A DNA stretch of 23,840 bases from a virus. Position numbers and translations under genes: made by a program. The notes beneath the pieces are model-generated. The model did not search any database, was not told the origin of the DNA, and saw only the letters and a program-made list of their open reading frames with translations. Of this stretch, positions 6,694 through 13,141 are shown piece by piece. The stretch lies in IMG/VR virus record IMGVR_UViG_3300037882_005329, positions 1-23,840 of that record. One strand, written 5' to 3'. Each line of letters begins with the position of its first letter. Positions within the stretch are counted from its first letter, which is position 1.

Positions 6694-8190
6694 ATGATAG
6701 AATCCATTCATAGTTTGGAGACGGAGCAGCATTGTCTTGGCGGCCTATTCAATAATTCAGATATTCTTCCAGAAATAGATTTTTTTGTTAAGGAAAGTGA
6801 TTTCTATGAAAAAATCCATCAAACAATATTTTTGGTATTGAGAGGGATGTTGTTAGCTGGAGAAAGAGTTGATGCTGTTTTATTGGCTAATAAAATCATT
6901 TCATTCGGCACGAAACATTATGGAGACTTAAGTATTTTCGAATACATTGAAATTCTTAGTTATAAGAAGCCGACAAAAGAAGCAACAATTGAAAGCTTTA
7001 AACAACTTATTGGTTACAGAATAAGAAGGGACGCTATTGAAAAACTCCGTTCTATGGCAAAAATAGTCCAAAAACCTGGAGAAATTTCTACATCTCAATT
7101 AATAGAAAAGCTAGACCAAACCTATGGAGATTGGTCTAACTCCGTCCTTAAAACTCACTCTAAACCAACAATAGAGATTTGTGAAGGTATTGAGTCCTTA
7201 ATAGAAGGAACTAGAAACAATCCGCCAAAAGAATCGGATGTTTTGCTAGGGCCATTTCCTACCGTTAACTCTATAATCGGTTCTCTTAGTCGTCCTGGAA
7301 ACATTACTGTAGTTGGAGCAAGATCTGGAGCTGGAAAAAGTTCTTTATCAATGTTTTATCAAGTAAATCTTGCTGTAAAGTATAACCGTCCTATAATTTG
7401 GATGGACAGCGGAGAAATGAGGCCAGAGGAATTAAGGTTTCGCGCCGTTTGTATGTTGACTAAAGGAGCCGTCCCCTTATGGGCTTTGGAATCCGGTGAG
7501 TGGGCTAAGAATGAAGAGTGGTCAATTCTTACACGAGAAGCCATAAAAACAGCTAAAAAAATAAAGATTTATTACGAACAGGTTTCCGGATTGAAGGCTA
7601 CTGACATTATTACTATTTTAAGGAGATACTATTATAAGCTTGGTAAAAGTAATGAGTTTTTAGTTTGTTTTGATTATTTAAAGGCTTTGGATGGTGAAAA
7701 TACTAGAACGACAGAATGGGCGGCTATGGGTTCCTTCATCCAAGATATAAAAACATTTATTACTGATGAAATTCCACTTCCATTTTGGACATCTTTGCAA
7801 TTAAATAGATCTGGTATCGTTACTAATAAAAAATCCGATGAAATAGCTGATAACGAAGGCGCTTTTAGTATTTCAGACCGAATCTTACAGCAATCAAGCC
7901 ATAGCGTCCTTTTGCGTTTTAAAACCGACGACGAAATAGCCGAAGAAAACGGCCAATTTGGCAACATGAAAATGCATTTTCTTAAAACAAGGTTTTTAGG
8001 TAAAGAACACAGGTTAGTTAATAAACCGATTAAACTTCCTAATGGAAAGTATGCGCGAAACTACATCAACGTAAATCACGAGTCATTTTGGTTTGACGAT
8101 AAGGGTTCTCTACTTGATATGACCATAAAGATGAAGAATATGTATAAAATCAGCAAGCCAAACGAATCCGAAACTGGAGAAATAGTTTGA
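6694..8190 (+). CDS. DnaB-like replicative helicase
   Basis: A 498-aa hexameric helicase of the DnaB/RecA-like family that unwinds DNA at the phage replication fork. The N-terminal part (residues 1-110) has the DnaB-type helical domain beginning with a conserved-looking ETEQHCLGGLF, where DnaB has EAExxVLGxll. Walker A is GARSGAGKSS at 208-217. The D-x-G-E-M at 238-242 corresponds to DnaB motif H1a (SLEMs). Walker B is FLVCFDYLK at 322-330. SLQLNR at 367-372 matches the SQLNR motif. A C-terminal tail of about 60 residues after the core is unassigned. It ends one base before the Dam gene. Confidence 0.88.
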   Translation: MIESIHSLETEQHCLGGLFNNSDILPEIDFFVKESDFYEKIHQTIFLVLRGMLLAGERVDAVLLANKIISFGTKHYGDLSIFEYIEILSYKKPTKEATIESFKQLIGYRIRRDAIEKLRSMAKIVQKPGEISTSQLIEKLDQTYGDWSNSVLKTHSKPTIEICEGIESLIEGTRNNPPKESDVLLGPFPTVNSIIGSLSRPGNITVVGARSGAGKSSLSMFYQVNLAVKYNRPIIWMDSGEMRPEELRFRAVCMLTKGAVPLWALESGEWAKNEEWSILTREAIKTAKKIKIYYEQVSGLKATDIITILRRYYYKLGKSNEFLVCFDYLKALDGENTRTTEWAAMGSFIQDIKTFITDEIPLPFWTSLQLNRSGIVTNKKSDEIADNEGAFSISDRILQQSSHSVLLRFKTDDEIAEENGQFGNMKMHFLKTRFLGKEHRLVNKPIKLPNGKYARNYINVNHESFWFDDKGSLLDMTIKMKNMYKISKPNESETGEIV

Positions 8191-8191
8191 T

Positions 8192-8884
8192 ATGCAATAC
8201 ATGGGTTCCAAAAATAGAATAGCTAAATTTCTATTACCAATAATACTAGAGAAAAAAGAACTAGCCAAAAATTACATCGAGCCATTTGTAGGGGGTTGCA
8301 ATATGATCGATAAGGTTTCCGGTATAAGAAGAGTTGTAAACGATAGTAATTCTTACTTAATAAGTATGTGGAAAGCTCTGCAGGAAGACTGGATTCCGCC
8401 AGAGATTGTCTCTAAAGAACTTTATTACTTTATTAAAAGTAATCAAAATATGCTTTTGGATAGGTCAGTTGGATTCGTTGGTTTTAACTGCTCCTTTGGT
8501 TCTAAATGGTTTGGCGGTTATGCGTCTAATGCTGATGGCCGAAACTATGCTTTAGTAGCCAAAAATCATCTAAAAAAACAAATTACGAAATTGAAGGATG
8601 TAGTTTTCACAAACACCGATTATAAAAACCTTATTTTTGAGTCTCCATCTATTATCTATTGTGATCCTCCGTATAAGGAAACCGTTAAATACAAAGATGG
8701 TTTTGATCATGATGCTTTTTGGAAATGGGTTAGAGAAAAATCTGTTGATAATTTTGTTTATGTTAGTGAATACTCTGCGCCGAATGACTTCGAGTGCTTG
8801 ATAGAGATCCCTCTAAAAACTACATTAAACAAAAACAAAAAAGAAAACCGAATAGAGAGACTTTTTAAGCTTAAAACATCTTGA
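8192..8884 (+). CDS. Dam-like DNA adenine N6-methyltransferase
   Basis: A 230-aa protein of the D12 class. The start MQYMGSKNRIAKFLLPII matches the family's YxGSKxxxxxxIxxxI. The AdoMet-binding motif is YIEPFVGGCNM at 28-38. The catalytic motif is DPPY at 158-161 (IIYCDPPYKETVKY). The family methylates adenine, often in GATC, but the target here cannot be read from sequence. GATC sites are present in the window and not obviously avoided. In a phage it protects DNA from host restriction or times other genes. It starts two bases after the helicase stop, so the two are probably coexpressed. Confidence 0.88.
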   Translation: MQYMGSKNRIAKFLLPIILEKKELAKNYIEPFVGGCNMIDKVSGIRRVVNDSNSYLISMWKALQEDWIPPEIVSKELYYFIKSNQNMLLDRSVGFVGFNCSFGSKWFGGYASNADGRNYALVAKNHLKKQITKLKDVVFTNTDYKNLIFESPSIIYCDPPYKETVKYKDGFDHDAFWKWVREKSVDNFVYVSEYSAPNDFECLIEIPLKTTLNKNKKENRIERLFKLKTS

Positions 8885-8899
8885 CAAAAACACTATAAT
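8871..8899 (+). promoter_or_regulatory. Sigma70-like promoter
   Basis: A perfect TATAAT at 8894-8899 has TTAAAA at 8871-8876, 17 bases upstream and inside the end of dam. A perfect TTGACA also occurs at 8881-8886, but at 17 bases it is paired only with a poor TAAAAA. A variant of the recurring octamer, GGTGTAAG, follows at 8910-8917. Any of these would serve the small membrane genes downstream. Confidence 0.5.
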
Positions 8900-8920
8900 A
8901 CAATAAAAAGGTGTAAGAAA

Positions 8921-8995
8921 GTGGAAATAAATTTATTTATAATATTAGTAGTAATAACATTAATGATGATAATGTGCAGGAGAAACTACAAATAA
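8921..8995 (+). CDS. Tiny single-span membrane peptide (24 aa)
   Basis: A GTG-started frame encodes 24 residues: a short polar start, a hydrophobic run INLFIILVVITLMMIM, then the basic end CRRNYK. This is the layout of a one-helix membrane peptide with a cytoplasmic positive end. It follows the promoter at 8871-8899, with AAGG about nine bases before the GTG, and overlaps the next gene by 22 bases. It could be a small holin-like or regulatory peptide, but it is short enough that chance cannot be excluded. Confidence 0.4.
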   Translation: MEINLFIILVVITLMMIMCRRNYK

Positions 8996-9219
8996 CTTGT
9001 ATAGATATACAAAAAGCGTCGTTTGTGGTTTTTATTAGTATTATTATTGCTTTTATTTTAGGTTTTGTATCTGGGATGATGATGACTAAGACAACGGTTG
9101 ATGAAACCGAGTATTATGACGCTATAATACCGATAGATATCCCAATAGGAAAACTCTCAAAAGAAACGGCTGAATTCTTTAAAAATGGACATACAGAACC
9201 ATACACAAATAAATTCTGA
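8974..9219 (+). CDS. Small membrane protein (81 aa)
   Basis: The frame starts with GTG 8974 and encodes one strong membrane helix, ASFVVFISIIIAFILGFVSG, at about residues 15-34, followed by MMMTK and a soluble acidic tail of roughly 45 residues. The layout fits a one-span inner-membrane protein with the tail on one side. It might be a holin, spanin-like part or superinfection factor, but nothing specific supports one of these. It overlaps the next gene by 35 bases. An alternative later GTG near 9025 would cut into the helix, so 8974 is preferred. Confidence 0.55.
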   Translation: MQEKLQITCIDIQKASFVVFISIIIAFILGFVSGMMMTKTTVDETEYYDAIIPIDIPIGKLSKETAEFFKNGHTEPYTNKF

Positions 9220-9598
9220 GTCTTTTATAGGGACTGTAAAGCCTTTAGATAAAAATAAAGAGAAAATTGCGCTTTTTCTACTTAAAAAACACAAAGAGTT
9301 AGAAGAGCTGTTTGAAATGGAGTGTGGAACGGGATATATGGTTTTTGTAAAACCTAAAGATAATGTAATTGGTGGAATCTTTATGTCAAAAGAACAGTGT
9401 GAATTAAGATATTTGGCGCACGAATGTTCTCACGCCACCTATGATTACATGAAAATTGTAAATCCAAAATTTAGACTAGGAAAAATATACAAAAACCTAT
9501 CAAAAACAAGTATTAACGAAGAGAGATTTTGTGTTGTAATAGGGCAAATGATTCAAGCGACTATGGATTTATACAAAAATAATATAAAAACCAGTTAA
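9185..9598 (+). CDS. Small zincin-like protein with HExxH motif
   Basis: A 137-aa protein with H79-E80-C-S-H83 in the sequence LAHECSHATYDYM, the zinc-binding and catalytic HExxH motif of metallopeptidases. A possible third ligand is E112 or E113 in NEERFCVVIGQM, about 30 residues on, as in gluzincin-like folds. There is no signal peptide or membrane span. Small HExxH proteins of unknown substrate occur in phages. It could process a phage or host protein or attack the wall, but it has no wall-binding part. It overlaps the small membrane gene, so the two are likely made together. Confidence 0.65.
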   Translation: MDIQNHTQINSESFIGTVKPLDKNKEKIALFLLKKHKELEELFEMECGTGYMVFVKPKDNVIGGIFMSKEQCELRYLAHECSHATYDYMKIVNPKFRLGKIYKNLSKTSINEERFCVVIGQMIQATMDLYKNNIKTS

Positions 9599-9650
9599 TA
9601 GTATCCATTTTAAATAACTGAGATTTTCCTTAAAAAAAAAGATAGATTTT

Positions 9651-10337
9651 ATGTGCGTAGGTAGTTTAAATGATAAAACGCTAACCTCCCAGGTTGGAGT
9701 TGAAGGTTCGAATCCTATCTCTACGCTCCACTTTGAAAGATGCGAATTAAAAGAGGTGTCAAATTTCGTAAAAAGTAATCATTATTCTCGCACGCATCCT
9801 GGTGGTATAGATTACTCCTTTAAATTAATATACAAAAACCAAGTAATGGGAGCATGTTTATTTGGATATATGGCTGGAAATCCAAAGGCAATGTGTTTAA
9901 TAGACGAACAAGATAATCCAAAACTATATAGAGAATTAATGAGGTTAGTCTTATTAGATGAAGTTCCTAAAAACTCCGAAAGTAAGTTTATAGGATGGTG
10001 TTTAAGATGGTTGAAGAAAAATACAGATTTAATAGCTTTAATAAGTTTTGCCGATCCAAAATTTGGACATTCTGGAACAATTTATAAAGCTAGTAATTGG
10101 AAGTATTGTGGTTTACAAAAACAAGATAGACCAAGAATAATAATAGATGGTAAAGAAGTCCATCCAAAATCTTGCTACAATCTTTACGGCACTTCATCTA
10201 TAAGTAAATTAAAAGAACTAGGAATGAAAGTAGATCTGAAAGAAAGAGAGCCTAAACATAGATACGTTTATGTTTTAAGAGATGAGTTAAAAGGTAAGTT
10301 AAAAACAAGATTATTTAGTCAACAACATCTAGGCTAA
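9651..10337 (+). CDS. Mom-like DNA-modification protein (GNAT fold)
   Basis: The product from about residue 28 on resembles the phage Mom family, which modifies adenine in DNA to block restriction. The shared marks are SNHYSRTHPGG, a strand-rich middle with GACLFGY, then ELMRLVLLDEVPKNSESKFIGWCLRWLKKNT, ISFADPKFGHSGTIYKASNWKYCG and a final KHRYVYVL. This order (HYS, RL-L-D-PKN-ES, SYADP-GH-GTIY-AxN) is typical. The start is unclear. The only in-frame ATG (9651) is four bases before the tRNA-Gly, so the first 26 codons would be read through the tRNA. The next standard in-frame start candidate is GTG 9756. The true product probably begins after the tRNA. Confidence 0.75.
   Translation: MCVGSLNDKTLTSQVGVEGSNPISTLHFERCELKEVSNFVKSNHYSRTHPGGIDYSFKLIYKNQVMGACLFGYMAGNPKAMCLIDEQDNPKLYRELMRLVLLDEVPKNSESKFIGWCLRWLKKNTDLIALISFADPKFGHSGTIYKASNWKYCGLQKQDRPRIIIDGKEVHPKSCYNLYGTSSISKLKELGMKVDLKEREPKHRYVYVLRDELKGKLKTRLFSQQHLG
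9655..9730 (+). tRNA. tRNA-Gly (anticodon CCC)
   Basis: A full cloverleaf ends in an encoded CCA. The acceptor is GCGTAGG with TCTACGC (one G-T), followed by U73 as is usual for glycine. The D stem is GTTT/AAAC. The anticodon stem is CTAAC/GTTGG with loop CTCCCAG, giving CCC. The T loop is TTCGAAT. The T stem pairs fully only if one A on its 3' side is bulged. The sequence resembles bacterial tRNA-Gly(CCC). It lies inside the 5' end of the open frame of the Mom-like gene. Confidence 0.85.
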
Positions 10338-10374
10338 AGCCATAGATGCTTGTAAGCTACCGAAGCCTACGATT

Positions 10375-10410
10375 GGCGAGTTGACTTTCGCCTACCACGC
10401 ATAATAATTA
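10375..10410 (+). promoter_or_regulatory. Hairpin-embedded promoter before the dCMP deaminase gene
   Basis: The 91-base gap from 10338 to 10428 is GC-richer than its surroundings. It holds a hairpin at 10375-10392 with stem GGCGA/TCGCC, whose loop side contains TTGACT (10381-10386). Read as a -35 box, TTGACT has ATAATT at 10404-10409 (17 bases) or TAATAA at 10402-10407 (15 bases) as -10. The hexamer GCCTAC occurs twice (from 10365 and 10390). A structured RNA is an alternative reading. No complete tRNA could be folded here. Confidence 0.4.
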
Positions 10411-10428
10411 CTTAGTAAGAGAAATTTT

Positions 10429-10875
10429 ATGAAAAGATTAACTAAACCGGAGTACGCTGTTTTATTAGCTTTAGCCGCTTCATATCGTTCTGAAGATCCT
10501 GTAACTCGTGCTGGAGCCGCTATTTTTGATGAAAACTTCAATACTCTTGGTACCGGCTTTAATGGTTTAGCTCCAGGAATGGAAGTTCCGGAATGGATGA
10601 AATTAGAGGAAAATCGAACTAAAAAAGCTCTATTATTTACTCACGCCGAAGCAAACTGTCTCATTAAATCTAATTGGTTAAAAAAACCGTTTTACATGGC
10701 AACGAATATCAATCCGTGTTCAGGCTGCGCCAAATTGATAGCGGCGGCTGGAATTAAACAAATTTATTATATTTCGGATTATGAGAGAGGCGGAAAGGAA
10801 TGGATGGAGATTTTAGATTTTTATTCTGTAAAATACGAAAAAGTTAATCTACCTATAATAATTTCTTATTTATGA
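10429..10875 (+). CDS. dCMP deaminase-like zinc enzyme
   Basis: A 148-aa protein of the cytidine/deoxycytidylate deaminase family. The catalytic THAEAN has H72 and E74. The zinc cysteines are C97 and C100 in NPCSGCAKLIAAAGIKQIYY. An upstream GAAIFDENFNTLGTGFNG matches the family's GAxIVxxxxxIxxxGYNG strand and loop. dCMP deaminase makes dUMP for thymidylate synthesis, which suits a phage that also carries its own ribonucleotide reductase at 12139-15526. The nucleotide-binding insert found in some phage dCMP deaminases is reduced here, so free cytidine or another substrate cannot be ruled out. Confidence 0.8.
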   Translation: MKRLTKPEYAVLLALAASYRSEDPVTRAGAAIFDENFNTLGTGFNGLAPGMEVPEWMKLEENRTKKALLFTHAEANCLIKSNWLKKPFYMATNINPCSGCAKLIAAAGIKQIYYISDYERGGKEWMEILDFYSVKYEKVNLPIIISYL

Positions 10876-10885
10876 ATCTTATATT

Positions 10886-10915
10886 TTTATTTTAGTTTTT
10901 TTTTAGTAAAATAAA
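10886..10915. other. AT-only inverted repeat with T-rich loop
   Basis: TTTATTTTA (10886-10894) and TAAAATAAA (10907-10915) are perfect inverted repeats of 9 bp with a 12-base loop that is mostly T. The place, just after the deaminase stop, fits a transcript end. With no GC pair in the stem, it is weak as a terminator. Confidence 0.25.
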
Positions 10916-10947
10916 TTTTGTTCACCTGCAATGTTACTGTTAAATTT

Positions 10948-11310
10948 ATGGATGACTTAAATAAAACGAAATTAGTAGAACTTATAAGTATATGGTTTAA
11001 AGAAAGTAATCTTTACGAAAATATTGATGAAGATATAGTTTTTCAAACTTTAAAAAAAGAAGTAAAAAAACGATTGACAAAACCAACCAAAACACCTATA
11101 ATAAACACAATAGAAAAACAAATGAAGACAAAAAATACACCAAATAGGTTCCTAGCCGAAATCGTCCTTGGAACACCATCTAACCCAACCAAGGTTACTC
11201 GCGTTCACCAAATCGTTGGATTGGATAAAACTGGAACCCCAAAGCTAAAGCGAGTTGATGCACGAACCTTTAGTCGCGGACTTAATAATTCTCGATTAGT
11301 AATTAGTTAA
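10948..11310 (+). CDS. Hypothetical protein (120 aa, start uncertain)
   Basis: From ATG 10948 the product begins MDDLNKTKLVELISIWFK, a helical and acidic first part, then a lysine/threonine-rich link (KKRLTKPTKTP), then a basic C-terminal half (RFLAEIVLGTPSNPTKVTRV... LKRVDARTFSRGLNNS). No family is recognised. The frame is open further upstream to a TTG at 10918. A perfect consensus promoter lies in the middle (11074-11102), with an in-frame ATG at 11121 just after it, so a 63-codon C-terminal product may be made separately. It ends 32 bases before the putative ssDNA-binding gene. Confidence 0.55.
   Translation: MDDLNKTKLVELISIWFKESNLYENIDEDIVFQTLKKEVKKRLTKPTKTPIINTIEKQMKTKNTPNRFLAEIVLGTPSNPTKVTRVHQIVGLDKTGTPKLKRVDARTFSRGLNNSRLVIS
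11074..11102 (+). promoter_or_regulatory. Perfect consensus sigma70 promoter
   Basis: TTGACA (11074-11079), 17 bases, TATAAT (11097-11102). Both boxes and the spacing are exact consensus. Transcription would begin near 11109, ahead of the in-frame ATG at 11121 and of the putative ssDNA-binding gene at 11343. Confidence 0.75.
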
Positions 11311-11342
11311 AAAAATTGGTCAAAAAAATAATAAAAGAAATT

Positions 11343-11978
11343 ATGAGCCAAGCTTTTTTCGCTCCAAATAAATCAATGACTGGAGGAGCAATTTTAGCGT
11401 CCTTCAATAGTAAGGATGCAAACGTTTACTTTAAAGCCGCTAAACAGGTAAACAACAATCCTGATAAGAAAAACTTTGATTTTCAGAATGCCGTAAATTT
11501 TAAATTTTCGGCGGATGAAGCGGCGGGGATTTTTCGCGCTATAAGGACATGTTCTGAGTTTAAGTTTATTCATTCCTTTACGGACCAATCAAACGTAAAG
11601 CATACAACGTCTGGATCTTTCCGCTATTATAATATTCCATCCAAAACAGAGGGTGTGCCAAACAAAGAGGGGTATGGGTTTACGGGAAACAAGGATGGAA
11701 ACACTTATAAATGCGGATTTACTCTTGATAGCGCAGAACGATTAGCTCAATACTTACAGTTTGCCTTAAATCACATCTTTTCGGCTGACTATTCAGAAGA
11801 TAAAAAGAGAGCTGAAGAATTCGCGGCAAAAAAGAACGCCGAAAGTAAACCTACTCAAAAGCCAACGGCAAAATCATCCACCAAAACACCTCCAAAAGTT
11901 GAGGTCAAACAGGATGCTTCAGAAGATGAAGCGCCTTCTGAAGTAGGCGGCGATTCAACAGAAGAAGAGTTGTTTTAA
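11343..11978 (+). CDS. Putative single-stranded DNA-binding protein
   Basis: A 211-aa protein (MSQAFFAPNKSMTGGAILAS...). Residues 1-150 are rich in strands and aromatic residues with an even spread of lysine. Residues 155-195 are a flexible lysine/alanine/proline/threonine linker. The end is acidic with an aromatic tip, DSTEEELF. This three-part plan (nucleic-acid core, disordered linker, acidic tail) is shared by SSB and T7 gp2.5-type proteins, whose tails recruit replication partners. No OB-fold signature could be confirmed by eye, so the call is inferred from layout and from the replication neighbourhood. The ATG at 11343 is preferred to TTG 11316, which only adds a lysine-rich leader. Confidence 0.5.
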   Translation: MSQAFFAPNKSMTGGAILASFNSKDANVYFKAAKQVNNNPDKKNFDFQNAVNFKFSADEAAGIFRAIRTCSEFKFIHSFTDQSNVKHTTSGSFRYYNIPSKTEGVPNKEGYGFTGNKDGNTYKCGFTLDSAERLAQYLQFALNHIFSADYSEDKKRAEEFAAKKNAESKPTQKPTAKSSTKTPPKVEVKQDASEDEAPSEVGGDSTEEELF

Positions 11979-11983
11979 TCATT

Positions 11984-12063
11984 AGAGTCTAGGCTGACTG
12001 AGTTAGCAGCGAAAGTATAAAAACTTTCTCTATAGACTGGTTTGATTCCAGTAGACTCTGCCA
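11984..12063 (+). tRNA. tRNA with atypical anticodon arm (isotype uncertain)
   Basis: The acceptor stem is perfect: AGAGTCT (11984-11990) with AGACTCT, then G73 and encoded CCA (12061-12063). The D stem is GCTG/CAGC. The T stem is ACTGG/CCAGT with loop TTTGATT. The anticodon stem pairs well only as GAAAG/CTTTC, which leaves an eight-base loop TATAAAAA and a seven-base variable region, 80 bases in all. With U33 at the second T the anticodon would be AAA; other registers are possible. It starts five bases after the ssDNA-binding gene and is followed by a terminator. Confidence 0.7.
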
Positions 12064-12075
12064 TTGTTTGTGTGT

Positions 12076-12108
12076 AGAGCTGTTAAGTTTTTAACGGCTC
12101 TTTTTCTT
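12076..12108 (+). terminator. Rho-independent terminator
   Basis: Stem AGAGCTGTTAA (12076-12086) pairs with TTAACGGCTCT (12091-12101) over 11 positions with a single T-G wobble. The loop is four bases, followed by a T-rich run TTTTCTTAT. It ends the unit containing the ssDNA-binding gene and the tRNA. Confidence 0.85.
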
Positions 12109-12117
12109 ATCTATATA

Positions 12118-12125
12118 AGTGTAAT
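12118..12125 (+). promoter_or_regulatory. AGTGTAAT motif before nrdB
   Basis: The octamer starts ten bases after the terminator and ends 13 bases before the nrdB ATG. As the terminator stops upstream transcription, a promoter is needed here, and TGTAAT is the only -10-like hexamer in the 30-base gap. No -35 box is visible at 17 bases. Confidence 0.5.
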
Positions 12126-12138
12126 TCTTTAATTGACG

Positions 12139-13125
12139 ATGAGTAAAAAAAGACCATTAATTTTCGACGAACAGATTTCTAGAAAACCGGATTATTATCC
12201 GTGGACTCGGGACCTGATTAAGGCTATGCATAATGGGTTTTGGACTAGTGATGAGTTTACTTTTAGTAGTGATATTCAAGATTTTAAAGTTAAGTTAAAT
12301 GAGCAGGAAAAAGAGGTAGTCGTCAGAAGTTTATCTGCTATTTCGCAAATAGAGGTGGCGGTAAAGACGTTTTGGGGTAAATTAGGAGATAATCTCCCTC
12401 ACCCTTCTATTAGGGATCTTGGTTACGTATTATCTAATGTAGAAGTTATACATAATACAGCTTACGAACGGCTTCTTGAGGTTTTGGGGCTAGAGGATAT
12501 CTTTGAGGAGAATCTTAAACTTGATTGGATTCAGGGAAGGGTTAATTATCTAAGAAAATATACCCATAAATACTATAAAGACAGCAAGAAACAGTTCGTT
12601 TACGCTATCATCCTCTTTACACTTTTCGTTGAGAACGTCTCTCTTTTCAGTCAATTTTATGTTATTAACTGGTTTGGTCGTAAAAATTTACTAAAAGACA
12701 CTAATCAGCAGACAAGCTACACCCTCCAAGAAGAAACTTTACACGCCTTGGCCGGGATAAAAATAATTAATACAATCAGGGATGAGTATCCAGAGTTATT
12801 CGATAAAGAGTTGGAGGAGAAGGTTTTACAGGAAGCTCAGGAGGCATTTAGCGCAGAATCTAAAATTATTGACTGGATGGTGAACGGGATTTCTCAAGAA
12901 TTTTTATCGGCGGCCATTCTAAAAGAGTTTATTAAGTCTAGAATTAACGATTCTTTAAAAAGTATCGGATTTTCTCAGGTGTTTGAGGTGGATCAAGGGG
13001 TGTTAGAGAAGACAAATTGGTTTAATGAGCAAATCTATGCTAATGGTCACGCCGATTTTTTTCATTCTCGCCCCGTAGATTATTCTAAAAAATCTAAATC
13101 ATTTGATGAATCTGATTTATTTTAA
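12139..13125 (+). CDS. nrdB: Ribonucleoside-diphosphate reductase, small subunit
   Basis: A 328-aa class I R2 protein that makes the radical used to reduce ribonucleotides. From ATG 12139 the metal ligands are E72, E102, H105, E165, E199 and H202, in the stretches SQIEVAVKTF, NVEVIHNTAY, LFVENVSLF and EETLHALAG. The radical tyrosine is present at residue 109 (E102-V-I-H-N-T-A-Y), so this looks like a standard tyrosyl-radical enzyme. The end DESDLF can serve as the tail that docks to the large subunit. A TTG two codons earlier (12133) is a possible start, but ATG is preferred. The large subunit lies at 13877, separated from it by an endonuclease gene. Confidence 0.92.
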   Translation: MSKKRPLIFDEQISRKPDYYPWTRDLIKAMHNGFWTSDEFTFSSDIQDFKVKLNEQEKEVVVRSLSAISQIEVAVKTFWGKLGDNLPHPSIRDLGYVLSNVEVIHNTAYERLLEVLGLEDIFEENLKLDWIQGRVNYLRKYTHKYYKDSKKQFVYAIILFTLFVENVSLFSQFYVINWFGRKNLLKDTNQQTSYTLQEETLHALAGIKIINTIRDEYPELFDKELEEKVLQEAQEAFSAESKIIDWMVNGISQEFLSAAILKEFIKSRINDSLKSIGFSQVFEVDQGVLEKTNWFNEQIYANGHADFFHSRPVDYSKKSKSFDESDLF

Positions 13126-13141
13126 TATTCAATAGGTCTTT

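Noticed and set aside
7359-7967. Opposite-strand frames within the helicase gene and similar short antisense frames elsewhere
   Set aside because: They lie wholly within well-supported genes, and their products have no protein-like pattern.
10338-10428. A third tRNA between the Mom-like gene and the deaminase
   Set aside because: No register gives an acceptor stem with a TTCRA-type T loop. Only one good hairpin and a possible long-range stem were found.
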